From an uncultured Erysipelotrichaceae bacterium (GTDB taxonomy: Bacteria > Bacillota_I > Bacilli_A > Acholeplasmatales > Anaeroplasmataceae), in NCBI GenBank assembly GCA_902783745.1, contig CACZRY010000216.1:1-21981 (forward strand): a stretch of 21,981 nt of DNA, read 5' to 3'. The notes beneath the pieces were generated by a model. That model ran no database searches. It saw nothing but the letters and a program-made list of their open reading frames with translations, and had not been told where the DNA came from. The translations under genes and the position numbers were made by a program. Positions 15,579 to 21,981 of this stretch are shown here, one piece after another. How positions within the stretch are numbered: the stretch's first letter is position 1; every line of letters begins with the position of its first letter.

Positions 15579-16411
15579 TACCTCCACATCAGGTATCACA
15601 TCATTTGGATAGATTAGCAAAGCCATATTTTATCTGGTTATATGTTTTTGCACTATTCCCAATGCTTATGATGATTTTCTTAATGTTTGTAGATTCAGAA
15701 GGTGTATCTATTGAATTCCAATGGACAGTTGATAACTTATCTGTTTTAACTGAAAAATCTACTATTGTTGCATTATGGAACTCTATAAGATTATCTATAT
15801 TAACTACTGTAATTTGTATATTCTTTGGAGTACTTATTGCGCATTCATTATACAAATCAAAAATTAAAAATAAATATTTAGTATTACTACTATTAATATT
15901 ACCAATGTGGACTAATTTCTTATTAAGAATTAATGCACTTGCTGCAATATTTTCTGAACATACTATCTTAACAAGTATGATTGGTCTTCCTGGACCTAAT
16001 ATTTTAGGCTCTGATTTTGCAATCTTAATTGGTATGGTATTCACTTATTTACCTTTTATGGTAATGCCAATTTATACTCAGCTTGAAAAGATTGATCCTT
16101 TATTACATGAGGCAGCATTAGATTTAGGATTAACTGATACTAAGAAGTTCTTTAAGGTTGTATTACCTTTATCTTCTAAGGGTATTGTTTCTGGATCTAT
16201 TACAGTATTATTACCTTGTCTTTCAGGATTCGCAATTCCAAAGATTTTAGGTAAAGGTAATGTATTATTAATCGGTAATATTATTGAACAATCATTCTAT
16301 AATATGGACTTTAATGGTGGTTCTGTCCTTGCTGTTTTATTATTAATTATTATTTTAGGAGTAATTTTAATCATTAACAAAACTGATAAGGAAGGAGAGA
16401 CATTAATCTAA
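15551..16411 (+). CDS. potB: Spermidine/putrescine ABC transporter, permease (PotB)
   Basis: One of the two membrane subunits forming the polyamine channel. 286 residues from ATG 15551. About six membrane segments are visible, and the ABC-docking EAA loop reads HEAALDLGLTDTKKFFKVVLP. A TTG further upstream in frame (15527) is possible, but ATG 15551 gives the basic N-terminus MQKNRTNR and has AAGG about 10 nt before it. The start lies inside the end of potA (28-nt overlap), and its TAA shares its last A with the potC ATG, so the operon is translationally coupled. It is paired with PotC rather than duplicated. Confidence 0.94.
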   Translation: MQKNRTNRVIPPHQVSHHLDRLAKPYFIWLYVFALFPMLMMIFLMFVDSEGVSIEFQWTVDNLSVLTEKSTIVALWNSIRLSILTTVICIFFGVLIAHSLYKSKIKNKYLVLLLLILPMWTNFLLRINALAAIFSEHTILTSMIGLPGPNILGSDFAILIGMVFTYLPFMVMPIYTQLEKIDPLLHEAALDLGLTDTKKFFKVVLPLSSKGIVSGSITVLLPCLSGFAIPKILGKGNVLLIGNIIEQSFYNMDFNGGSVLAVLLLIIILGVILIINKTDKEGETLI

Positions 16412-17343
16412 TGGAAAACGTAGAAATTAAAAATGAAGCTTTAGAAGAAAAAGAAGTAAAGCCTTATAATCCACTTGATTATCCAAGAGCAACTTTAAAA
16501 GAATTTGGATATAGAGATTTTAGATGGCTTGCTAAAATTTGGAATGTAGTAAGAATTATTTTATTAATAATTTCTGTAATTATGCTTTATTTATCAATTA
16601 TTGTAATTGCAATTCAATCATTTAATTCAAGTGATTCAACAACTGAATTCAAATCATTTACTTTTGACAATTACATTCATATGTTTGATAACTCTATGCT
16701 TAATTCATCATTAATTAATACTTTCCAAGTATCTATTATTGCAACTTTAGTTGCAACAGTTATTGGTACTTTAGTTGGTATTGGTATTTACTATTTACCA
16801 CCTAAGACAAAACAAAGATTGATTTTATTAAATAATATCCCATTATTAAATGCGGATATTGTTACTGGTGTATCTTTCCAATTAATTTTTTCAATTTTCT
16901 TATATGTAAATAAATTTGTGTTTGGTTTCTGGACTATTTTAATTGCACATATTTATTTCATTTTGCCTTACGTAATTTTAAATGTATTACCTAAGATGAA
17001 AGAAATTGACCCTAATATGCTAGAAGCATCACTTGATTTAGGTTTAAAGCCTATGAAGTCATTAAGAAAAGTATTAGTACCTGCAATAAAGGGTGGTATA
17101 TTTTCAGGCATGCTATTAGCATTTACAATCTCATTTGAAGATTTCGTTGTTGGTTATTTAGCACAAGGTAATGGTTTTTCAACATTATCAATTTGGATTT
17201 ATTCAGTAATTTCTAAGAAACAATTATTCCCTGGTGTATATGCATTCTCAACAGCTTTAACAGTTATAATGATTTTATTAATTATTGCTTATAATTTAAT
17301 AAAAGGAGGAATCCAAAATGGACGCAAGAAAAAGAATAATTAG
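16411..17343 (+). CDS. potC: Spermidine/putrescine ABC transporter, permease (PotC)
   Basis: Second permease subunit, 310 residues. The first 50 residues form an unusually long, charged, cytosolic N-terminus (MENVEIKNEALEEKEVKP) before the first membrane helix. PotC proteins usually begin with their first helix close to the start. About six membrane segments follow, and the EAA loop reads LEASLDLGLKPMKSLRKVLVP. AAGGAGAG sits about 14 nt before the ATG. The start overlaps the potB stop (TAATG), and the end overlaps potD by 26 nt. Confidence 0.94.
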   Translation: MENVEIKNEALEEKEVKPYNPLDYPRATLKEFGYRDFRWLAKIWNVVRIILLIISVIMLYLSIIVIAIQSFNSSDSTTEFKSFTFDNYIHMFDNSMLNSSLINTFQVSIIATLVATVIGTLVGIGIYYLPPKTKQRLILLNNIPLLNADIVTGVSFQLIFSIFLYVNKFVFGFWTILIAHIYFILPYVILNVLPKMKEIDPNMLEASLDLGLKPMKSLRKVLVPAIKGGIFSGMLLAFTISFEDFVVGYLAQGNGFSTLSIWIYSVISKKQLFPGVYAFSTALTVIMILLIIAYNLIKGGIQNGRKKKNN

Positions 17344-18721
17344 TTTAGGACTACTTGCTCTTACAAGCCTAACTTTGACTTCTTGTGGCACAAGACAAAA
17401 GCTTCTTTTCCTTAACTGGGGTGAATATATTGATGATTCTTTAATAGATGAATTCGAAAATATGTACAACGTTGATGTTATAACTGATTTAGCAGATTCA
17501 AATGAAATTTTCTATTCAAAGATTAAATCTGGTACAACAGTATATGATGTTGTATGCCCTTCTGATTATATGGTAGAAAAACTTTATGAAGCAGATTTAT
17601 TAAGTGAAATTGACTTTAATAAAATGCCATTGTCAGGATATACTCCAGATTCAGACGATTTAAGATATGGTGTTTCTGAAATTATGAACCTAATGGAAAA
17701 TAATACAAAGAAATATCAAGAAGAGCATGATAAAAAATCTATTAAGAATTATTTTGTTCCATATTTATGGGGTACATGGTGTATCGCATATAATTCTACA
17801 AAAGATGGATTATATGAAGCAGTAACAATGCAAGAAAACCAATGGGCTTCTTTATTTGATAGAAGTGTATTACCAGAAGGTACTACAGTTGCAATGTATG
17901 ATTCACATCAACATGCATATTATGCTACAATGAGATATTTATATAACGCAGGATATAAATTTCAAACTGAAGGTGTAAATGCAGAAAATGTAGTATCAAC
18001 AGAGCTTGGTGTATCTGATCTTAATAAAGTTATTGAAACTATTAAAAATATGCATTTTAATGCATGGGGTACAGATAATATCAAAAAAGAAATTGTTGCA
18101 GATAACCTTTCATTAGGATTTATGTGGACAGGTGATGCGTTATATTATTATGCTGAAATTATTGCTGATATGGTAAGTGAAGCATATGAAAGTGGAGATA
18201 TTGAGCTTTCTGATGTTGCAACTATGATTGATACACTAACTGATCAAGCTGTTCCATCACCAGATAGAACTTATGTTTCTAAGTCAAATACTGAATATAA
18301 CATTTCATTTGATATGTATATTCCTGATGATACAATCGCATTTATGGATAACCTAATTATCACAAGGGATGCAGCTAATTATGATTTAGCTATGAAATTT
18401 ATTGATTTCATGACTTCTAATAATGTAGAAAAGAAGACAGAAGATGGAGAAGAACCTGAAATTCTTGAACCATCATTTGCGAATACATATTATGTAGATT
18501 ATGATGCTGTATTTAATTCTGTATATGATGAATTAGTGGATTTATCTTCAACTGAATTTGAAACTGATGAAGGATTATATGATTTAATATATGATTATGC
18601 AATTGGAATTGCATTTAATAATTATTATTCAAGAGATGAACTTAAGGGAAGTATATTAAATAATTTCTCAAGAGCATATATTAAAACAATAAATAAAACA
18701 TTTAATAACGCAAGAGTTTAA
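17318..18721 (+). CDS. potD: Spermidine/putrescine-binding lipoprotein (PotD)
   Basis: Extracellular substrate-binding protein of the transporter, anchored by lipid. A signal peptide with lipobox LTSC gives Cys23 as the lipidated residue. The mature protein opens with LLFLNWGEYIDDSLIDEFE and continues with YDVVCPSDYMVEKL, both typical of PotD. At 467 residues it is about 100 longer than E. coli PotD; extra loops lie in the middle and near the C-terminus (around KKTEDGEEPEILEP). AAGGAGG (17303-17309) lies 8 nt before the ATG, within potC. Last gene of the operon, ended by a strong terminator. Specificity among putrescine, spermidine and spermine cannot be read from the sequence. Confidence 0.94.
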   Translation: MDARKRIISLGLLALTSLTLTSCGTRQKLLFLNWGEYIDDSLIDEFENMYNVDVITDLADSNEIFYSKIKSGTTVYDVVCPSDYMVEKLYEADLLSEIDFNKMPLSGYTPDSDDLRYGVSEIMNLMENNTKKYQEEHDKKSIKNYFVPYLWGTWCIAYNSTKDGLYEAVTMQENQWASLFDRSVLPEGTTVAMYDSHQHAYYATMRYLYNAGYKFQTEGVNAENVVSTELGVSDLNKVIETIKNMHFNAWGTDNIKKEIVADNLSLGFMWTGDALYYYAEIIADMVSEAYESGDIELSDVATMIDTLTDQAVPSPDRTYVSKSNTEYNISFDMYIPDDTIAFMDNLIITRDAANYDLAMKFIDFMTSNNVEKKTEDGEEPEILEPSFANTYYVDYDAVFNSVYDELVDLSSTEFETDEGLYDLIYDYAIGIAFNNYYSRDELKGSILNNFSRAYIKTINKTFNNARV

Positions 18722-18728
18722 ATGATTT

Positions 18729-18757
18729 GGTGCTTAATTAATTAAGCACCTTATTTA
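18729..18757 (+). terminator. Intrinsic terminator of potABCD
   Basis: A palindromic 11-bp stem, GGTGCTTAATT (18729-18739) / AATTAAGCACC (18740-18750), which would open a small AT loop, followed by TTATTTATTTTTT. Confidence 0.88.
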
Positions 18758-18860
18758 TTTTTTAAAACTTTATTTTTCTTTAAGTTAAATTTAAGTTCAT
18801 TGAATAAAATATAGTTGAATTTAGTAAAACTAGATTCAGATATGTATTAACTAACTAACG

Positions 18861-18991
18861 ACTCATTTCAATATACTACCCTAAAATTTAGTTAATACAT
18901 ATCTAATTTGGATAAGGACCTTTTTCCATTTTATCCAAATGTTTGTGGGTTTTGGCTTACTATCAACTCATTTCAATATACTACCCTAAAA
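18861..18991 (+). repeat. Two identical 26-nt direct repeats, each in a hairpin loop
   Basis: 18861-18886 and 18966-18991 are identical, starting ACTCATTTCAAT and ending ACTACCCTAAAA. They are 105 nt apart start to start. The flanking stems share no sequence. Confidence 0.95.
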
Positions 18992-19039
18992 ACAGCCAAA
19001 GCTCATAAATTTAAAATTCAGTAGTATATCTACTTTATT

Positions 19040-19066
19040 AAATCACCAGATTGGTGATTTTTTTTA
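19040..19066 (+). terminator. Intrinsic terminator of the candidate RNA
   Basis: AATCACCA (19041-19048) / TGGTGATT (19052-19059) with a 3-nt loop, followed by a run of T residues. Confidence 0.88.
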
Positions 19067-19084
19067 TTTTTAAATTATTTATTA

Positions 19085-19093
19085 TGGTATAAT
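19085..19093 (+). promoter_or_regulatory. Extended -10 promoter of the DUF2156 gene
   Basis: TGG followed by TATAAT (19088-19093). No good -35 box: that position falls in the T-tract of the preceding terminator. The predicted transcription start (about 19100) lies at the Shine-Dalgarno AGGGG (19101-19105), giving a very short leader. Confidence 0.55.
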
Positions 19094-19113
19094 AACTTTA
19101 AGGGGCTGATAAA

Positions 19114-19995
19114 ATGATTAATTTTCATAAATATGGTTATTTTGATATTAAGAAGTTATCAAATTTCTTAAGTAATAAAAGTATAAAGCTTACTGCATAT
19201 AATCCATATTGGTTATTTTTATGGAGTGATGTATTTCATCCTGAAATAGCTTTTAAAAATGATATTTGCTACATAAGAGTAAATATTCCTGATGTAGGCA
19301 TTTCATACTATCCACCAATTGGTGAAGATGTAAGCTATTTAGATGCAATAAAAGAAATAGAAGATGATGCAAGAGAATCAGGTATCGATTTTAATATTGG
19401 TCCTGTCGATGATACATTGTATTATAAGATATTAGGACAAAAGATTAATTTAATAGAATATAAGAAATATGAATCATATACATATTTAAATGATGATATT
19501 GCATTTATGAAGCCATCTAAGGTTAAAAAAGCTAAAAAGAAATATGATTCTTTTAATAGAAGTCATAAAAATAGTTATTTTAAAAGAATGGAAAAGGAAG
19601 ACTTTAATTCCATATTAGAATTTATTAATACATGGAATATGGAAGCTAATAATGGTCTTGATAGCGAATATTATCAAATTCTTAATATGCTTAAACTATC
19701 AATGGAACACATGTATGAACTAGATTTAATTGGAATCATTCTTATGGATGATACAACTATTTATGGTTATGCAATAGGAGGATTATTTGGAAATACTGCA
19801 TATATTTACCAATTGATTTCATTAGATACAGATGGTATTAAAGAAACATTAGTATCTTCATTTGCAAAAACATGTGGTATTGCTTCTAGATATTTAGAAT
19901 TAGATTATAATCATGGTGATTCAATTGATGATAAATTAAAAGAATCACTAAATCCAATAAGCGTAGAAAAATATTATGCTACATATGGAAAGTAA
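19114..19995 (+). CDS. DUF2156 family protein (GNAT-like fold)
   Basis: 293 residues, the usual size of soluble DUF2156 proteins, which share an acyltransferase-like fold with the C-terminal domain of phosphatidylglycerol lysyltransferase. Family-like segments are YNPYWLFLWSDVF, then YPPIGED with DAIKEIEDDARESG, the region KVKKAKKKYDSFNRSHKN, and the C-terminal RYLELDYNHGDSIDDKL with a final VEKYYA. No membrane segment is seen, so it lacks the flippase part of MprF. The substrate is unknown; aminoacyl transfer or another acyl transfer is possible from the fold only. Its own short promoter follows the candidate RNA directly, and no clear intrinsic terminator follows the gene, so read-through into the next gene is possible. 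Confidence 0.8.
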   Translation: MINFHKYGYFDIKKLSNFLSNKSIKLTAYNPYWLFLWSDVFHPEIAFKNDICYIRVNIPDVGISYYPPIGEDVSYLDAIKEIEDDARESGIDFNIGPVDDTLYYKILGQKINLIEYKKYESYTYLNDDIAFMKPSKVKKAKKKYDSFNRSHKNSYFKRMEKEDFNSILEFINTWNMEANNGLDSEYYQILNMLKLSMEHMYELDLIGIILMDDTTIYGYAIGGLFGNTAYIYQLISLDTDGIKETLVSSFAKTCGIASRYLELDYNHGDSIDDKLKESLNPISVEKYYATYGK

Positions 19996-20099
19996 TATAA
20001 TAAAAACGTTTGTAGAAATTTATATTATTATGTAGTATAATTAATACGTATTGATATTAATTAATATAAAATTAGTATAAAGATTGTAAGAGGTATAAA

Positions 20100-20654
20100 A
20101 TGGAAAACAATGATGAAAAGAAGTTAGCAAACGAAAATACTCCTGAAAATCCACAGGCAGCACAGCCACAAGGATTTACAAACGAAGCACCAGAAAGCGT
20201 ATGGGCAGATGGAGTACCTGCTAATTTAAAAGAAGAAGATAAATTAACTACTCAACAGCTTGTTGCAATGGCTGTTAAATATATTGCAGAACAAGTTATT
20301 GTACAAAAGGGATTCAAGATTGAGCCAGGTTTCCCAAGAATGGCAAATCCTAATATTGTTGCAACTAAGGATGGTAAGACTTATGCAATAATTGTATTCC
20401 CAAGTGTGTACCCACAATTTGTTGGATTATCTGATGATTTTAGATTAAAGTTTGTTGAAATGGTTAAGAAGAATGGTGGCATTGCATTATATGCACCAGT
20501 TGGATATCGTTCAACAGATGAAGGAAGAGCTAAGGCTGGCTTAGCATTAAAGGGTGATGTATTTAGAGTTACATTCCCAGGATTCATTGAACTTGGTGAA
20601 GAAGAACATCTAGATTATACTAAAATCAAACCTGAAGATTATTTTAGACCATAA
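20100..20654 (+). CDS. Hypothetical protein with a disordered N-terminus
   Basis: 184 residues, not recognised. Residues 1-45 are low in complexity and rich in Asn, Glu, Pro and Gln, so probably disordered. From about residue 48 a compact alpha/beta domain is suggested by LTTQQLVAMAVKYIAEQ, then beta-like stretches NIVATKDGKTYAIIVFPS and GGIALYAPVGY, ending YTKIKPEDYFRP. No signal peptide or membrane segment. The segment with K-DGKTYAIIVF resembles beta hairpins of many small enzymes but shows no catalytic motif that I can name. AGAGGT (20089-20094) precedes the ATG. A -10-like TATAAT at 20036-20041 is a possible promoter with a poor -35. It ends with a strong terminator. Confidence 0.75.
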   Translation: MENNDEKKLANENTPENPQAAQPQGFTNEAPESVWADGVPANLKEEDKLTTQQLVAMAVKYIAEQVIVQKGFKIEPGFPRMANPNIVATKDGKTYAIIVFPSVYPQFVGLSDDFRLKFVEMVKKNGGIALYAPVGYRSTDEGRAKAGLALKGDVFRVTFPGFIELGEEEHLDYTKIKPEDYFRP

Positions 20655-20656
20655 TT

Positions 20657-20679
20657 AAAGCCTCGTTTGAGGCTTTTTC
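20657..20679 (+). terminator. Intrinsic terminator of the hypothetical gene
   Basis: A perfect 8-bp stem AAAGCCTC (20657-20664) / GAGGCTTT (20669-20676) with a GTTT loop, followed by TT-CT. Confidence 0.92.
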
Positions 20680-20699
20680 TATTTAAAGTAAAAAAGCAT

Positions 20700-20728
20700 T
20701 TGACACTAGATATATTTTAATATATAAT
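20700..20728 (+). promoter_or_regulatory. Consensus promoter of rplU-prp-rpmA
   Basis: TTGACA (20700-20705), a 17-nt spacer and TATAAT (20723-20728). Both hexamers are perfect, as expected for a ribosomal protein operon. Confidence 0.93.
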
Positions 20729-20739
20729 TATGATGTTGT

Positions 20740-20811
20740 AACATGCACCACATAGAAAAGGTCATAAACGGATTTATTCCTACCTTAATAGTGTGTCTTA
20801 AATATTTAAAG
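20740..20811 (+). promoter_or_regulatory. Ribosomal protein L21 leader (candidate)
   Basis: The roughly 90-nt leader upstream of rplU contains GCACCAC (20745-20751), then AAGGT (20758-20762) pairing with ACCTT (20782-20786) around an inner GGA (20770-20772) / TCC (20778-20780) hairpin, then GTGTGT (20791-20796). Position and this order of conserved-looking pieces fit the L21 leader known in Firmicutes, which is thought to mediate autogenous control by L21. The assignment is from memory of the motif, not from a covariance search. Confidence 0.6.
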
Positions 20812-20824
20812 GAGGTAATACGAC

Positions 20825-21136
20825 ATGTACGCAATTATTGAAACTGGTGGAAAACAGGTAAAGGTTGAAGAAAAGGAAGTAATCTTCGTTGAAAAGTTAG
20901 AAGCTAACGAAGGTGATACTGTTACATTCGACAAGGTATTATTAGTATCTGATAAGTCTACTAAGGTTGGTGCTCCTTATGTAAAGGGCGCTACAGTTAC
21001 TGCTAAGGTTGAAAAGCAGGGAAGAGGTAAGAAGATTACTATCTTCAAGTATAAGCCAAAGAAGCATTCTGCATCTAAGATGGGTCATCGTCAGGCATAT
21101 ACTAAGCTTACTATTACAGCTATTAACGCAAAGTAA
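20825..21136 (+). CDS. rplU: 50S ribosomal protein L21 (bL21)
   Basis: 103 residues, full length. It begins [16 protein letters not shown] and ends with the basic signature [23 protein letters not shown], both diagnostic for bL21. An excellent ribosome binding site AAAGGAGGT lies about 8 nt before the ATG. Lys is mainly AAG, consistent with strong expression. The stop is followed after 2 nt by prp, in the standard rplU-prp-rpmA order of Firmicutes. Confidence 0.99.
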   Translation: MYAIIETGGKQVKVEEKEVIFVEKLEANEGDTVTFDKVLLVSDKSTKVGAPYVKGATVTAKVEKQGRGKKITIFKYKPKKHSASKMGHRQAYTKLTITAINAK

Positions 21137-21138
21137 TA

Positions 21139-21444
21139 ATGACTAAGTATAAAATACTTAAGAATAATGAAAAAATAACAGTTGATGTATCGGGCCATTC
21201 TGGCTTTGGAGATGTAGGTTATGATATTGTCTGTGCATCAATATCAACTGCTTTAATAATGACAGCAAATGAAATTGATAATCTCGGATATGGTTACAAC
21301 ATAACTAATTTAGTTAATGAGAGTGGTAAATTTCATCTTGAAGTTAAGAGAAATAAGGAAATTGATCTTACAATTAAGACCTTAGAAGAAGTTTTACAAG
21401 TTTTAACTGAAGATTTTCCTAACAATATCAAGAAAATATATTAG
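21139..21444 (+). CDS. prp: Ribosomal-processing cysteine protease Prp
   Basis: Removes the N-terminal extension of ribosomal protein L27. 101 residues. The catalytic pair fits His20 in VSGHSGFGDVG and Cys32 in YDIVCASIS, with the Gly-rich loop between them. The gene sits between rplU and rpmA, as in Firmicutes, Fusobacteria and other groups where L27 carries a cleavable extension; here rpmA does encode such an extension. The start lies 2 nt after the rplU stop, so translation is probably coupled. The TAG stop overlaps the AGGAGG of rpmA. Confidence 0.95.
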   Translation: MTKYKILKNNEKITVDVSGHSGFGDVGYDIVCASISTALIMTANEIDNLGYGYNITNLVNESGKFHLEVKRNKEIDLTIKTLEEVLQVLTEDFPNNIKKIY

Positions 21445-21456
21445 GAGGATAAAAAC

Positions 21457-21744
21457 ATGTTATTAAGACTTAACATTCAATTATTCGCATCTAAGAAGGG
21501 TGTTTCTTCAACAAAGAACGGCCGTGATTCAGAATCTAAGAGACTAGGTGCTAAGGTATCAGATGGTGAAGTAGTTACTGCAGGCTCAATCTTATATCGT
21601 CAAAGAGGAACTAAGTTCTTCGCTGGTAATAATGTAAAGCGTGGCGGTGATGATACATTATTCACTACTGTATCAGGAACTGTTAAATTTGAGCGTTTAG
21701 GAAAGAACAAGAAGAAGATTTCTGTTTATCCAATTGCTGAATAA
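21457..21744 (+). CDS. rpmA: 50S ribosomal protein L27 (bL27) with a cleavable N-terminal extension
   Basis: 95 residues. The N-terminus [11 protein letters not shown] followed by [14 protein letters not shown] is the Prp-processed form: cleavage is expected after Ala11, exposing the L27 tail that reaches toward the peptidyl transferase centre. The site reads LNIQLFA, where S. aureus-type L27 has LNLQFFA, so Phe is replaced by Leu at one position. The rest ([13 protein letters not shown], then [12 protein letters not shown] and [13 protein letters not shown]) is canonical. AGGAGG (21443-21448) is 8 nt before the ATG. Ends with a strong terminator, which separates it from obgE. Confidence 0.99.
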   Translation: MLLRLNIQLFASKKGVSSTKNGRDSESKRLGAKVSDGEVVTAGSILYRQRGTKFFAGNNVKRGGDDTLFTTVSGTVKFERLGKNKKKISVYPIAE

Positions 21745-21757
21745 TTAATAATTCATT

Positions 21758-21785
21758 GGTGCCCTAAAAAATGGGCACCTTTTTT
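21758..21785 (+). terminator. Intrinsic terminator after rpmA
   Basis: A perfect 7-bp G/C-rich stem GGTGCCC (21758-21764) / GGGCACC (21773-21779) followed by TTTTTT. Confidence 0.93.
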
Positions 21786-21807
21786 ATAAAATTCGAGGTG
21801 ATAAAAC

Positions 21808-21981
21808 ATGTTCGTAGATCAAGTTAACATTGAAATTACAGCTGGTAAAGGCGGCGATGGTATTGTTTCATATCGTCGTGAGCTTAAGGTTGCTATGGGT
21901 GGACCTTATGGTGGTTCTGGAGGAAGAGGTGGAGACATTATCTTCGTTGGTGATGAAGGTATGTCAACATTACTTGACTTA
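21808..21981 (+). CDS. obgE: GTPase Obg (N-terminal part, cut by the window end)
   Basis: Ribosome-associated GTPase needed for 50S maturation. Only the first 58 codons are in the window. They match the Gly-rich Obg fold: [18 protein letters not shown], then [16 protein letters not shown] and [24 protein letters not shown] lies 8 nt before the ATG. The G domain lies beyond the window. It follows rpmA, the usual Firmicutes order, but after a terminator, and there is little room for a separate promoter between them, so expression by read-through is likely. Confidence 0.97.
   Translation, partial: MFVDQVNIEITAGKGGDGIVSYRRELKVAMGGPYGGSGGRGGDIIFVGDEGMSTLLDL

Larger units (their letters stand above)
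18831..19066 (+). ncRNA. Candidate structured RNA with two hairpins showing the same loop
   Basis: This gene-free stretch of about 360 nt holds four ordered elements. Hairpin 1 is a perfect 17-bp stem, AGATATGTATTAACTAA (18838-18854) with 18888-18904, and a 33-nt loop. A small hairpin follows, ATTTGGATAA (18906-18915) / TTATCCAAAT (18931-18940). Hairpin 2 is a 16-bp stem, 18942-18957 with 18994-19009, including three G-U pairs, and a 36-nt loop. The two stems are unrelated, but both loops contain the same 26-nt sequence (18861-18886 and 18966-18991). Then GTAGTATAT (19021-19029) is complementary to 9 nt of each loop, and a terminator (19041-19066) closes the unit. The G-U pairs and the T-tract give the + strand. 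The promoter is unclear; TATAGT at 18810-18815 is only a weak candidate. No coding frame of note is present. I know no matching RNA family. Confidence 0.6.

Noticed and set aside
18861..18991. CRISPR array or type III toxin-antitoxin repeat array
   Set aside because: Only two repeat copies, 105 nt apart, each inside a different long stem, with no cas genes and no ToxN-like gene. The downstream protein is DUF2156. The hairpin-loop arrangement explains the repeats better.
1..21981. Mycoplasma genetic code (UGA as Trp)
   Set aside because: Genes end cleanly at TGA (6691-6693; fumarase alpha), and no conserved protein needs an internal TGA read as Trp.

Overview
The window is AT-rich DNA (about 30% G+C by eye) from a low-GC Gram-positive bacterium. 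Gene order rplU-prp-rpmA-obgE, a lipoprotein-type PotD, Firmicutes-type promoters and Shine-Dalgarno sites all fit the Bacilli. A CIRCE-like operator on lon and an insertion-bearing PotA suggest an Erysipelotrichia/Mollicutes-related lineage. UGA is used as a stop (RluA-family gene, fumarase alpha) and Trp is UGG, so the code is standard, not the mycoplasma code. The exact taxon cannot be fixed from sequence alone.

Layout. 1-780: a polytopic membrane protein and its terminator. 781-2510: trigger factor (tig) with an unusual structured leader and a Lys/Thr/Ala-rich C-terminal tail. 2511-5067: lon behind a CIRCE-like operator. 5068-7676: a tightly overlapping operon of a LysR regulator, an RluA-type pseudouridine synthase and a PhoH ATPase. 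7677-10536: an 880-residue protein made of about 12 membrane segments, a very acidic linker and a cytosolic C-terminus that ends in a ribosomal protein uL15-like domain. 10550-13221 (minus strand): class I fumarase alpha and beta plus malic enzyme, interconverting fumarate, malate and pyruvate. 13241-14162: serine acetyltransferase (cysE), divergent from the fumarase operon. 14162-18757: a polyamine ABC transporter operon potABCD behind a ~150-nt leader. 18758-19070: a gene-free stretch carrying a candidate structured RNA. 19085-20676: a DUF2156 protein and a small hypothetical protein. 20700-21981: the L21 leader, rplU, prp, rpmA and the start of obgE.

Functionally, much of the window concerns ribosomes and protein quality control: trigger factor, Lon, pseudouridylation, PhoH, L21/L27 with the L27-processing protease Prp, and Obg. 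A uL15-like membrane protein lies among these genes. The rest is central carbon metabolism, cysteine precursor synthesis and polyamine uptake.

The most striking unexplained element is at 18831-19066. Two long hairpins with unrelated stems display the same 26-nt sequence in their apical loops, with a third hairpin between them. Downstream is a 9-nt segment complementary to both loops, then an intrinsic terminator. This looks like a small RNA built to present one sequence twice. The second most interesting item is the membrane/acidic-linker/uL15-like fusion at 7854-10496.
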